Source: Akkermansia muciniphila
GTDB lineage: Bacteria; Verrucomicrobiota; Verrucomicrobiia; Verrucomicrobiales; Akkermansiaceae
Direction of reading: 5' to 3'
Assembly (NCBI GenBank): GCA_945883695.1
Contig: CAMCYK010000022.1
Coordinates: 1-43,076 of the forward strand
Length of the DNA: 43,076 nucleotides
In this document: positions 1-8,395 of the stretch, one piece after another
Numbering within the stretch: the first letter of the stretch is position 1
Layout of the letters: each line of letters opens with the position of its first letter
The notes under the pieces: generated by a model
Databases searched by the model: none
What the model was told of the DNA's origin: nothing
Seen by the model: the letters and a program-made list of their open reading frames with translations, nothing else
Position numbers and translations under genes: made by a program

Positions 1-1
1 G

Positions 2-1369
2 TACCTGGTGTCGCTGCTTCCGGATCAGATCGTCGCGGATTTGGGGATTCATTTCACAACTCTCGGCCGCCAGGTTTCATCCTACACCCCCTATCACCGC
101 GAGGGCCGGGACGACGGGCTGTTGGTTTCGGCGGACTGGGATGAAAGCACCGCGGAGAGCTTCCGGCGTTTGACCGGATCGGACCGGGAAGGCGCGGCCT
201 GGCGCGGGTTCTATGGCGAGATTGCCGAGCTGGCGAAACGCTTCGCGCCGTCGATGCTCCAGCCTCTCAAGAGCGCGGCGGAGCTCCGGTCTGAAATCGG
301 CCTGCCCGAGGTCTGGCGCAACCTGATGGAAGTTCCGATCGGCCGGGTCATTCGCGATCGCTTCGGCGACGACCTGGTGCGCGGCGTGGTGCTCACCGAC
401 GCGTTGATCGGGACCTTTGTCCCGGCCGATGACCTGCAGGCCAACCGTTGTTTCCTCTATCATCTGATCGGCAACGGCAGCGGCCAATGGCGCGTGCCAC
501 AGGGCGGCATGGGTGCCCTGGTCAAGGAGCTCCACCGCGTCGCCACCTCGCTGGGTGTCGAGATCAAGCTTCGATCGAAAGTCACCGCGCTCGAAAGTGG
601 TCCCGCGGGCGTCCGCGTCGAGACGGAAGCCGGCCAGGCCCATGTCGCGGGGGATCTGCTCTTTGCCGCGGCGCCCCAGCACCTCGCCCGTTTGCGCGGA
701 CAAGCGGTGCCCGCTTCGCTCGAAGGTTCCCAACTGAAGATCAACATGCTGCTCTCCCGCTTGCCGCGCCTCCGATCGGGTGTCGACCCGCGGCTCGCCT
801 TCGCCGGGACCTTCCACGCCAACGAAAGCTTCTCCCAACTGGAAGCCGCCTACACCGAAGCCCGTGGCGGGGAGATGCCAGCGACTCTCCCGCTGGAGAT
901 GTATTGCCACACGCTGACCGATCCCACCATCCTGTCCCCGGAGTTGAGCGAAAGGGGTTTTCACACGCTCACCCTCTTTGGCATCCACACCCCCGCCGGG
1001 CTCTTCGATGCCGATCCCGAACGCGCGACGGAACTGGCGACGGAGCGTGCCCTTGCAAGCCTGAACCAGTACTTGCTCGATCCCATCGAATCCGTGCTCG
1101 CTCCCTGCCGCGACGGCTCGCTGGCGATCGAAGTGAAATCCCCGCTCGACCTGGAAAAGGATGTTTTCCTACCGCGGGGCAACATCTTCCATCGCGACCT
1201 GGATTTCCCCTTCCTCGAAGGCGCTGCCGCCGATCCGCGCCAGCCGCTGTGGGGCGCTGAGACCGATGATCCGCATCTCTACCTCGCCGGCGCGGGAGCC
1301 CGCCGCGGCGGCGGTGTCAGCGGCATCGCCGGCCACAACGCCGCGATGGCGCTGTTGGGGAAGGACTGA
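2..1369 (+). CDS. Phytoene-desaturase-like FAD-dependent oxidoreductase, 5' end missing
   Basis: Flavin amine-oxidase/phytoene-desaturase-like protein, probably an FAD-dependent desaturase or isomerase acting on a hydrophobic substrate. The frame is open to the left edge, and the expected N-terminal GxGxxG dinucleotide-binding motif is absent, so the gene starts outside the window; a GTG at 8 is only an internal codon. The C-terminus (LYLAGAGARRGGGVSGIAG, just before the stop) matches the second FAD-contacting motif of the carotenoid desaturase/isomerase group, with the usual run of small residues followed by an Ala-rich helix. It converges on the DUF971 gene with an 11-base gap. The substrate cannot be told from the sequence; a prolycopene-isomerase-like or other NAD(P)/FAD enzyme is equally possible. 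Confidence 0.85.
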   Translation, partial: YLVSLLPDQIVADLGIHFTTLGRQVSSYTPYHREGRDDGLLVSADWDESTAESFRRLTGSDREGAAWRGFYGEIAELAKRFAPSMLQPLKSAAELRSEIGLPEVWRNLMEVPIGRVIRDRFGDDLVRGVVLTDALIGTFVPADDLQANRCFLYHLIGNGSGQWRVPQGGMGALVKELHRVATSLGVEIKLRSKVTALESGPAGVRVETEAGQAHVAGDLLFAAAPQHLARLRGQAVPASLEGSQLKINMLLSRLPRLRSGVDPRLAFAGTFHANESFSQLEAAYTEARGGEMPATLPLEMYCHTLTDPTILSPELSERGFHTLTLFGIHTPAGLFDADPERATELATERALASLNQYLLDPIESVLAPCRDGSLAIEVKSPLDLEKDVFLPRGNIFHRDLDFPFLEGAAADPRQPLWGAETDDPHLYLAGAGARRGGGVSGIAGHNAAMALLGKD

Positions 1370-1380
1370 AATCGGGGGGA

Positions 1381-1683
1381 TCAGGGCAAGATCGACAGCC
1401 GGCGCAGGTAGTCGAAAGTGTAGATGCCGGTCGAGTGTCCGTCCGCCCAGAACAACTGCAGCGCGTAGCCGCCGATCGCCTCGCTCCGCAGCAACTCGAA
1501 GCCGCGCGGGCCGATCTGCTGGACCGGCCGCAGCACCCGGCCGAGCGCGTCCGGCTCGCCCTGGCAGGCGGCGCAGGGACAAGCGCGCCGCAACAGCTCG
1601 AGCGGCAGGTAAAGTTCTTCTCCGCCGGCAAAAGCCAGCGCGAGTTCCGGACCGATCACCACCGCCTGTTCGAGCCGACTCAT
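1381..1683 (-). CDS. DUF971 / GBBH-like N-terminal domain protein
   Basis: A complete 100-residue single-domain protein of the DUF971 family, which corresponds to the N-terminal domain of gamma-butyrobetaine hydroxylase. Members are linked by genomic context to iron-sulfur metabolism, but no catalytic role is established. Visible hallmarks are an aromatic pattern near the C-terminus (FWADGHSTGIYTFDYLRRL) and a CPCAAC cysteine cluster near residues 36-41 that could bind metal. The start is fixed by an ATGA overlap with the stop codon of the upstream yggS-like gene, which predicts coupled translation. Confidence 0.85.
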   Translation of the reverse strand: MSRLEQAVVIGPELALAFAGGEELYLPLELLRRACPCAACQGEPDALGRVLRPVQQIGPRGFELLRSEAIGGYALQLFWADGHSTGIYTFDYLRRLSILP

Positions 1684-2360
1684 AGCGGATGATCGCGGTT
1701 GCCGAAGATCGCGGAACCGACCCTTACCACCGTCGAGCCCTCGCGCACGGCGTCTTCGAAATCCCCGCTCATTCCCATGCTCAAGCCCGGCAGCGAAAGT
1801 CCGGTCCGGGCTGCCAGCTCATCCCGCAGTTCGCGCGTCCGAGAGAACCACCGGCGGGCATCTTCTTCCGGCGGAATCGCCATCAAGCCGCGGACGTCGA
1901 GATGGCGCAGGGCCGGCAGGCTCTCCGCCGCGCCCAGCAAGTCCCCGGGCGAAAACCCGCCCTTGCTCTCCTCGCCCGCCACGTTGACCTCCAAATAGAC
2001 CTGCGGACGCTTGCCGTCCTCGCCGGCCACCCGGTCGAGATACTCCGCCAGGCGCAGCGAATCGACGCTGTGGATGCAGCAAAAACCCGCCAGCACCTTG
2101 CGCGCCTTGTTCCGCTGGAGGCCGCCGATGAAATGCCAGCGGATGTCCGCCGGCAGTACCTCGATCTTCGGCGCGGCTTCCTGCTGGCGGCTTTCGCCGA
2201 AAGCGCGCTGCCCCGCGTCATAGGCCTCGCGCACCGCCTCGGCAGGAAAGGTTTTCGACACCGCCAGCAGTTCCACCTCCGCGGGGTTGCGGCCGGCCTC
2301 ACCGCATGCCGCGGCGATCCGGCCGCGCAGCGCGGCGAGGCGATCGGCAAGTTCCGGCAT
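1680..2360 (-). CDS. yggS: YggS-family PLP homeostasis protein
   Basis: A 226-residue pyridoxal-5'-phosphate-binding protein of the YggS/PROSC family, which maintains PLP and amino/keto-acid balance and is not a classical enzyme. The PLP lysine is Lys36 in LLAVSKTFP. The family signatures WHFIGGLQRNKA and LSMGMSGDFEDAV and the C-terminal RVGSAIFG are all present. The start at 2360 is preferred over an upstream in-frame ATG because it gives the family's usual N-terminus (MPELADRL) and overlaps the protease stop by one base (TGATG). It is therefore probably translated from the protease mRNA by reinitiation. Confidence 0.93.
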   Translation of the reverse strand: MPELADRLAALRGRIAAACGEAGRNPAEVELLAVSKTFPAEAVREAYDAGQRAFGESRQQEAAPKIEVLPADIRWHFIGGLQRNKARKVLAGFCCIHSVDSLRLAEYLDRVAGEDGKRPQVYLEVNVAGEESKGGFSPGDLLGAAESLPALRHLDVRGLMAIPPEEDARRWFSRTRELRDELAARTGLSLPGLSMGMSGDFEDAVREGSTVVRVGSAIFGNRDHPL

Positions 2361-4600
2361 CAGCGGTCGAGCAGTCCGGCCATCCGGGCGTTCCGGGTGA
2401 TCTCCACCAGATCGCCGAGGATCATAATGCCCTCGCGCTTGTGGGGGTCCAGCCCGCTCGGCCATTGCGGCGTGTCGTCCAGTTCGGCCGTCGCGTCCTT
2501 GGCCCGGCGCATGTATTCGTTGTTCTCCTTCGAGGGATCGAAGGGCCGCAAATCTCCACCTTTTTCGACATCGTCCAAAGTCAGCTTGGAGAACTCGAGG
2601 TTCGTCTTGTCATCCTTCTCGGCTGCCGTGAAGCGGCTCCTGCGTTCCTCGTTGCGCTGGCGCTGCTGGAGTTCGATTTCGGCAAGTTCCTTCTTCCGCT
2701 GGTCGAGGTTGAGCGAAACCTTGTTCTCGCGGATGCGCGCCTTGGTCTTGGTGATGTCCTCGATCACATAGGAGAAATCCTTCGATTGGGTTACCCGGGC
2801 GTTGCTGAGCTCCTTGAGGCGGGGAACGAACAACTGGTCTTTCTTCAAGGGGGAAAAGTCCGGGGCCTTGCGGATCATGTCGTGCTCCAGCGGATGATCG
2901 AGGTAGGCCTCGCCGATCTCCAGCGCGTCGGTCAGACTCGGCAAAATGATGTCCGGAACCACGCCCAGCTTTTGGGTCGAGGACCCGGAAGGACGATAGA
3001 ACTTTTGGATCGTCACCTTCACGGTGCCAGCCTTGTTGCGCGCCTTGAAAAAGGGCAACATCCGGCCGATGTCCATCGGCTGCTGGACCGTCCCCTTGCC
3101 GAAAGTCGAGGATTCACCGACGATCACCGCGCGATTGTTGTCCTGCAGGGCCCCGGCCAGGATCTCGCTGGCGGACGCGCTGCTCTTGTCGGTCAGCACC
3201 ACCATCGGACCGTCCCAAATCGGCTCCTGGCGGTCGGACTCCTTGACTTGGATTTCACCGAAAGTGTTCTTCACCTGCACCACCGGCCCGCGCCGTGTGA
3301 AGAAACCGGTCATCCGCCGGACTTCCTCGAGCGCGCCGCCGCCGTTGTTGCGCAGATCGAGCATCAGGCCGTCGATCCCCTCGTCCTTCAGACGCTCGAG
3401 CAAGCGCTCGACGTCGACTGAACAACGGGTTTTGCCTTCTTCGAAATCGGCGTAGAACGAGGGCAAGGTGATGATGCCGATCCGCTTGGGTTCGCCATCG
3501 ACGGATTTCATCTGGATGATTTCGGCGCTCGCCTGCTCGTCCTTGAGAGCCACTTTGTCGCGGACGATGGTGATCAGCGAGGTCTCGCCCGCCGCGCCGC
3601 CGGCCGGCTCGACTTTCATCCGCACCGGGGTTTCCTGCTCGCCACGAATCAGATCGACCACCTTGTCGATCTTCATGAACATGATATCGACCATCTCCCG
3701 CGGACCGTCCGCGTCCGGGTCCACCGCCACCACGCGGTCGTTGAGCTTGAGCACGCCCTGTTTGTCGGCCGGCCCCCCGACCACAATTCCCATGATCTTG
3801 GTGGCACCGTCCTCCTCGCCTTGGAGCAGGGCACCGATGCCCACCAGCTCGTTCTTCATCCCGTCGCGGAAGCGGTCCATCTCGCGGGTGCTCATGTAGT
3901 CGGTGTGGGGGTCGAAGGAGCGCGAAACCGCGCTCAGAAACATCGCCGCCACATCCTCGTCATCCACGTCCTTCATCACGCTGTGAAGGAATCGATCGTA
4001 GCGGAGCGCGATTTTTTCCTTGGGATCCTTGTCGTCCTTGAGGGGATTCTCCTTGCCCTGCTTCTTGGCCAACTCGGCGATCATGTCGCGGCGGAGCGTC
4101 TCGGAAAGGAGCGCCTCCTTGATCTGCTCCCGCCACAGGTTCATCGCGTCCGCCTCGTCCTTCGGCCAAGCGGCTTCCTTGCGGCTGCGCTCCAGCGACT
4201 CGTCCTTGGTGAAATCGAATTCATCGGCCTCGAGCAGGCGCTTGCCTTCGGCGACGCGAGCCTCGACGCGCTTCTTGAAGGTGCTGTAGATGTCGATCGC
4301 GGCCCCCATGCTGTTCTGCTGGAGCAGCATCGCGGACAAATTCTCACCATAGAGGCGGTTGAAGCGGTCGATGTCCTCTTGAATGAAGTAGGACTTCCCG
4401 GGATCCAGATCCATGATGAAGTCCTCGAGAAAGCGTTCGCTGAGATCGTTGAAGGGCAGGCGCGCGAAGTGGCTGTTTTGCAGCAGGATCGCCATCTGGC
4501 GGCCGACCTCGTCGAAATCCGCCTGCTGGGCGCAGGCGGTCTGCGTGGTCGCCGTAAGGAGGGCCGCCATGGCGGCGCTGCGGATGCTGGTGAAGTTCAT
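2360..4600 (-). CDS. prc: Carboxy-terminal processing protease (Prc/Tsp-like, S41)
   Basis: A periplasmic tail-specific serine protease of family S41A, about 746 residues (E. coli Prc has 682). In order: signal peptide (about 1-25, ending TACAQ), Tsp N-terminal helical domain (about 30-235), PDZ domain (about 255-345), S41 catalytic core (about 375-530) and a C-terminal DUF3340-like region. The Ser/Lys dyad falls in SSASASEI (about Ser476) and FGKGTVQQ (Lys502). Such proteases trim periplasmic or lipid-linked proteins and control peptidoglycan hydrolases. An ATG nine codons upstream is possible, but the start at 4600 gives the cleaner signal peptide. yggS and DUF971 follow with overlapping ends. 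No frame disruption is visible. Confidence 0.94.
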   Translation of the reverse strand: MNFTSIRSAAMAALLTATTQTACAQQADFDEVGRQMAILLQNSHFARLPFNDLSERFLEDFIMDLDPGKSYFIQEDIDRFNRLYGENLSAMLLQQNSMGAAIDIYSTFKKRVEARVAEGKRLLEADEFDFTKDESLERSRKEAAWPKDEADAMNLWREQIKEALLSETLRRDMIAELAKKQGKENPLKDDKDPKEKIALRYDRFLHSVMKDVDDEDVAAMFLSAVSRSFDPHTDYMSTREMDRFRDGMKNELVGIGALLQGEEDGATKIMGIVVGGPADKQGVLKLNDRVVAVDPDADGPREMVDIMFMKIDKVVDLIRGEQETPVRMKVEPAGGAAGETSLITIVRDKVALKDEQASAEIIQMKSVDGEPKRIGIITLPSFYADFEEGKTRCSVDVERLLERLKDEGIDGLMLDLRNNGGGALEEVRRMTGFFTRRGPVVQVKNTFGEIQVKESDRQEPIWDGPMVVLTDKSSASASEILAGALQDNNRAVIVGESSTFGKGTVQQPMDIGRMLPFFKARNKAGTVKVTIQKFYRPSGSSTQKLGVVPDIILPSLTDALEIGEAYLDHPLEHDMIRKAPDFSPLKKDQLFVPRLKELSNARVTQSKDFSYVIEDITKTKARIRENKVSLNLDQRKKELAEIELQQRQRNEERRSRFTAAEKDDKTNLEFSKLTLDDVEKGGDLRPFDPSKENNEYMRRAKDATAELDDTPQWPSGLDPHKREGIMILGDLVEITRNARMAGLLDR

Positions 4601-4688
4601 GAGTGATTCAATGGCGGGGCTGAACAAGTGGGAAAGCGTCGCACGAAGCGGCGAATTGTCGATTTTTTAAAAGTTCGCGGGGCAGACC

Positions 4689-5453
4689 TCAGGGCTTCGC
4701 CGCTCCCGCCCGCTGCTGATCGAGCCAGGATTGGAAATAGGCTTCTTTTTCGGCCTTGTCCAAGGCCTTCATTTTCTCGTCCTGAGCCTTGAGATCCCCC
4801 TCGCCCATGGGGATCATCCGGAACGGAATCCCGGGAATCAGGTTGGACTCGGGCAGCCCCATCGGCCGCGGTTCCAGCGTGACCGGGATTTTCTTGAGCT
4901 CTCCCGCGCGCAGGATGCCGAGCTGGACGACTTCTCCCGGCTTGCACTTCTTGATGGCTTCCGCGAACGCGTTCATGGCGGTGCCGCCATTCCAGCGCAA
5001 GCGGTCCAGGGAAACGATCACATCGCCGGCCTGAAGGCCGGCGCGGCTGGCCGGTGTGTCCGGCACCACCCTCACGATCCCCACCCCGGCGCGCAGCTCG
5101 TCCTCGCCCGGAACCGAGGCCTGGACGTCCTCCATGGTGATTCCGACATAGCCGGGGCCGTCCTTCTGGTGTTCGGCGACCACCACCGTCTTGAGCACTT
5201 CGCGCAAGCGAAGCTGGATCTCCGGCTCGGCGGCGGCCTCGAACTCCCGCATCAACCAGTCCCGCCCCAGATCCGGGCGCGTCATCGCCCACTGTGAGAG
5301 GTCCCGCTGGGCCGTCGCCCGCTCCTTGAAATCCTCGCTGGCCAGGGAGTTCACCAAGGTGCGGGTGGCGTCATCCTGAGACAAAGTTACCGCCGGAAGC
5401 CCCCATAGGACGCTTCCGGCGATGATGACCAACGACTGGCAGGTGCAATCCAT
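4689..5453 (-). CDS. Secreted PDZ-domain protein
   Basis: A 254-residue protein with an N-terminal signal sequence (hydrophobic stretch about 8-24) and one PDZ domain at about residues 95-190 (GYVGITMED, then SRAGLQAGDVIVSLD). No protease domain, catalytic triad or membrane anchor is visible. Residues 28-85 are helical and charged, resembling a short HEAT-like or dimerising segment (LASEDFKERATAQRDLSQWA). It lies 88 bases upstream of the Prc-like protease on the same strand, so it may be an adaptor or substrate receptor for that PDZ protease. That link rests on position alone. Confidence 0.8.
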   Translation of the reverse strand: MDCTCQSLVIIAGSVLWGLPAVTLSQDDATRTLVNSLASEDFKERATAQRDLSQWAMTRPDLGRDWLMREFEAAAEPEIQLRLREVLKTVVVAEHQKDGPGYVGITMEDVQASVPGEDELRAGVGIVRVVPDTPASRAGLQAGDVIVSLDRLRWNGGTAMNAFAEAIKKCKPGEVVQLGILRAGELKKIPVTLEPRPMGLPESNLIPGIPFRMIPMGEGDLKAQDEKMKALDKAEKEAYFQSWLDQQRAGAAKP

Positions 5454-5472
5454 CAGGGGATCGAGGGGCGGT

Positions 5473-6039
5473 TCACCGGTTCAAAATGTTCTTGGGAGGA
5501 ACCGTGATCGTATCGTTCGGCTCCACCAGGATGTTCATGTGCTTGGTGTTGTTGAGATCGTATTCCTTGCTCTGCCCGTTCCGGATCAGGGACACCCGGT
5601 TGATCGCACCGAAATCCGTCGGCCCCCGTGCCGCTTGCACCGCGTTGTAAAGCGTCAGGCCTTGGACGTATTTCACCGGGCCGGGAGCCATCACCTTACC
5701 GCCGACCGTCACGGTCAGTTCATTCAAGGTCTGATCCGTGGAGTGGATCACGTTGATCGTCGGCGTCGTGTAGATCTTCTCGGCGCGATACGCCGCCTCG
5801 ATGCTGCGGGCCAGGGAAGTGGCGCTCAGCCCGGCTGCCCGGATCGGCCCGGTGAGCAGCGGCATGCTGATCATTCCCGCGTCGGAAACCGTGTAGGTTC
5901 CGCTGACCAGGGCCATTTCCTCGGAGGGCACTCCCTTGAGCTGGATCTCGATCGCGCGGCCGGAGCGGATCGTGGTCTGGGCCGCCAGTTGCTGCGTGGC
6001 AACCAGCACCAACGCTAGGAAAAGAAGGATGTTTTTCAT
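5473..6039 (-). CDS. Wza-like polysaccharide export protein, short form
   Basis: A 188-residue periplasmic/outer-membrane protein of the polysaccharide-export (Poly_export plus SLBB) family. A signal peptide ends at about LAAQ (residue 20). The Poly_export signature SGTYTVSDAGMISMPLL is at about 45-62, and an SLBB-like segment (VMAPGPVKYVQGLTLYNAV) at about 115-135. E. coli Wza has about 380 residues with several SLBB domains, so this is a minimal version without the second SLBB domain or membrane-spanning helix. The start at 6039 was chosen because the upstream open frame overlaps the kinase gene and lacks a signal peptide. It follows the tyrosine kinase by 35 bases and is probably its export partner. 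Confidence 0.88.
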   Translation of the reverse strand: MKNILLFLALVLVATQQLAAQTTIRSGRAIEIQLKGVPSEEMALVSGTYTVSDAGMISMPLLTGPIRAAGLSATSLARSIEAAYRAEKIYTTPTINVIHSTDQTLNELTVTVGGKVMAPGPVKYVQGLTLYNAVQAARGPTDFGAINRVSLIRNGQSKEYDLNNTKHMNILVEPNDTITVPPKNILNR

Positions 6040-6074
6040 GATGGTGTTGAGGTTTCCGTTGAAGGTTCGGGTTG

Positions 6075-8255
6075 TCAATACAGGTCTTGCTTGGAATCGT
6101 CCGTGCCACTGCTCTTGGAAGCGGATCGCGGGGCGGCCGGCTTGGCCGCGGGGGTCGCCGCCGCGGGCGACGGCATCGCCTGCGATTCGGCGGGCGCGTA
6201 GTAGGTGTAGTAGCTGGTGTAATACTGATACTGGCTGTCGCTGCGGACATCCACGTTGTTGAGCACCACCCCGATCACGTGGCCGCCGACGTTCTCGACC
6301 GCCTGCTTCACGCGCACCAGCATGTTGCGCGGCAACTTGCGGTGCTGGACCACGATCATCGTGAGGTCCACCTCGCTGGCCAGCACCGAGGCATCGCTGA
6401 CCCCGAGGATCGGCGGGGAGTCCACCAGCACCAGGTCGAAACGCTGCTTCACGTCCTGGATCAGTTCCGACATGCGGCGGCTGTTGAGGATGCCCGCGGC
6501 ATCCGCCGGGAGGATCCCGGAGGGCATGAAGTAGAGGTTGTCGACCGGGGTCTGCAGGATCACGTCTTCCAGCATCAGCTCGGTGGTCAGGTAGTTGGTC
6601 AGGCCGACCGAGTTGTTGATGTCGAAGAACGTGTGCAGGCGAGGCCGCCGCAAGTCGGCGTCGATCATCAGGGTCGTGTAGCCGCCTTGGGCGCAAATGT
6701 AGGCGAGGTTGACCAGGGTGGTCGACTTGCCTTCCCCGGCACCGCCCGAAACCACGGTGATCGCGTTGTCCTCCGGGTTCTTGCGGTTGAACTCGATGTT
6801 GGTCCGGAGGATCCGGTAGGCCTCGGCGTCGGGGCTCAGGCCGCTCTGCTTGTAGAGGACGCCGACGTCCTTGGGGATGACGGCGAGAACCGGCACTTGC
6901 AGGTAACGCTCCACGTCTTCCAGCGACTTCACGGAGGTATCGAGGTATTCGAGGAAGAAGGCGACCCCGATGCCGAAGATCAGGCCGACCACGGCGCCGA
7001 GCGCCAGGTTGAGGGTCACGTTGGGGCTGACCGGCACCTGGGACACCACGGGTTCCTCGTGGATGATGATCGGATCCTCGGTGATCTTGTTCTGCATCTT
7101 TTCCGTAACCTCCTTGATCTGAAGTTGCTCGAGGAGCCGCTGCGAGGTTTCGAAGTCGTTCTTGGCGTCGATGAAGGTCTGGTTGGCGATCCCCTGCCCG
7201 ATCGCCTCCTCGATGGTCAGCTCCATGCGGGTTTTCAGACGATCAAGCTGTTCCTTCGCGAGTTCCAGCTTCACCTTGAGCGTTTCCCGCAGGTTTGCAA
7301 CGGCCTCGACCAGATCCTGCTCCATGGCGGCAAGGTTGGTGGCCAGCGAAACCATCCTGGGATGCCTCGCCCCGAGGCCGGACGACTTCGCCGCGTCGAA
7401 CTCGCGTTTCGCCTTTTGGAATTCGGGCAGCAAAACCGAAATCACATTGTCCGGGAGATCCAAGCCCGACGCATGGATGAGCAACTGGCCGCCATCATAC
7501 TTCAGGAGCGTCTCGATCTGGCTCTCCAGCTGGATCTTCTGTTGTTCCAACTGGTCGAAAGCGCGAGCCGCCGACTCGGCCTTGTCGTCCTCGTCGAAGT
7601 TGCGCGAGCCCAGCTCGTTCTTGTCGCCGTGATAGATGATTCCCTCGTTGCGGATGATCGTCGACAGCAGACCGCGTTTCTCCTCCACATCGTCCTTTTG
7701 CTGCAGGACCGCCTTGCTGAGCTGCTCCATCGCCAGGTTGGCGTATTCGCTCTGGAGGGCGGTCCGTCGTTCACTGTAAGCCTTCGACACCGCCTGGGCG
7801 ATGGCCTGGGCGTCCTTGGGATCGTTGTAGCGGACGCGGATTTCGATCAGCGATGTTCCCCGGATGTTCTGGGCATCGACGATTCCCCGGAGCGTCCTGC
7901 GAACGGACTCCGGGTCTGAATTCCAACGGTTCACGAGGTCCAGATCCTCGATCGCCGCATCCAGCGTCTTCTGGGCTTTGATCACCTCGAACTCGGTCGG
8001 GTAGAAGTTCGTCCCCATTTCGATGGCCGCCCGGTTGTCGGAATGGCCGGGCAACAGGACCGTGCTGGTGCCCTTGGGCCTGACCTGCACGACCGCCTTG
8101 CTCTCGTATTTCTTGGGCATCACATAAGTGATGACCAACGCGGTCATGAAGACCAACAGGAAGGTGAGAAGAATGACCCCGTAGCGGTTCTTGACGACCT
8201 GCCAGTAGTCGATGGCGTGGAGTGAAGCCTCCGAAGAATTTGTGGATGGATTCAT
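6075..8255 (-). CDS. Wzc-like bacterial tyrosine kinase / chain-length regulator
   Basis: A 726-residue inner-membrane polysaccharide co-polymerase fused to a BY-kinase. Membrane segments lie at about 27-46 and 416-436, flanking a Wzz-type periplasmic domain with long coiled coils. The cytosolic kinase has Walker A SGGAGEGKST (503-512), Walker A' LMIDAD (529-534) and Walker B LVLVDSPP (608-615). The C-terminus carries a tyrosine cluster (seven Tyr at 676-686) and ends in Tyr726, as expected for autophosphorylation controlling oligomerisation. The start at 8255 is preferred over an ATG 48 bases upstream because it precedes the conserved membrane-proximal region closely. It acts with the downstream Wza-like protein in exopolysaccharide export. 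Confidence 0.93.
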   Translation of the reverse strand: MNPSTNSSEASLHAIDYWQVVKNRYGVILLTFLLVFMTALVITYVMPKKYESKAVVQVRPKGTSTVLLPGHSDNRAAIEMGTNFYPTEFEVIKAQKTLDAAIEDLDLVNRWNSDPESVRRTLRGIVDAQNIRGTSLIEIRVRYNDPKDAQAIAQAVSKAYSERRTALQSEYANLAMEQLSKAVLQQKDDVEEKRGLLSTIIRNEGIIYHGDKNELGSRNFDEDDKAESAARAFDQLEQQKIQLESQIETLLKYDGGQLLIHASGLDLPDNVISVLLPEFQKAKREFDAAKSSGLGARHPRMVSLATNLAAMEQDLVEAVANLRETLKVKLELAKEQLDRLKTRMELTIEEAIGQGIANQTFIDAKNDFETSQRLLEQLQIKEVTEKMQNKITEDPIIIHEEPVVSQVPVSPNVTLNLALGAVVGLIFGIGVAFFLEYLDTSVKSLEDVERYLQVPVLAVIPKDVGVLYKQSGLSPDAEAYRILRTNIEFNRKNPEDNAITVVSGGAGEGKSTTLVNLAYICAQGGYTTLMIDADLRRPRLHTFFDINNSVGLTNYLTTELMLEDVILQTPVDNLYFMPSGILPADAAGILNSRRMSELIQDVKQRFDLVLVDSPPILGVSDASVLASEVDLTMIVVQHRKLPRNMLVRVKQAVENVGGHVIGVVLNNVDVRSDSQYQYYTSYYTYYAPAESQAMPSPAAATPAAKPAAPRSASKSSGTDDSKQDLY

Positions 8256-8305
8256 TTCAAAGAGTTGATGAGTGTTTATGGTCGCTGATTCCAGACCGAT
8301 CAAAC

Positions 8306-8341
8306 GAAAAACTCCCGCAATGGGATACCATTGCGGGAGTT
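8306..8341 (-). terminator. Rho-independent terminator after the beta-barrel gene
   Basis: A perfect 14-bp stem (8310-8323 paired with 8328-8341) closes a four-base loop. Read on the minus strand it is followed at once by TTTTTCGTTT, the classical intrinsic-terminator layout. It lies 55 bases after the stop of the beta-barrel gene and before the kinase gene, so the two are probably separate transcription units or joined only by read-through. No T-run follows on the plus strand. Confidence 0.9.
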
Positions 8342-8395
8342 CCTAGGAGTGAAGCGAAGTTTTACTTAAGAGACGTTAAAGATCTGCAATCCGAC

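Noticed and set aside
8306-8341. The perfect hairpin as an operator for the kinase gene
   Set aside because: A T-run follows on the minus strand right after the barrel gene, which fits an intrinsic terminator better.
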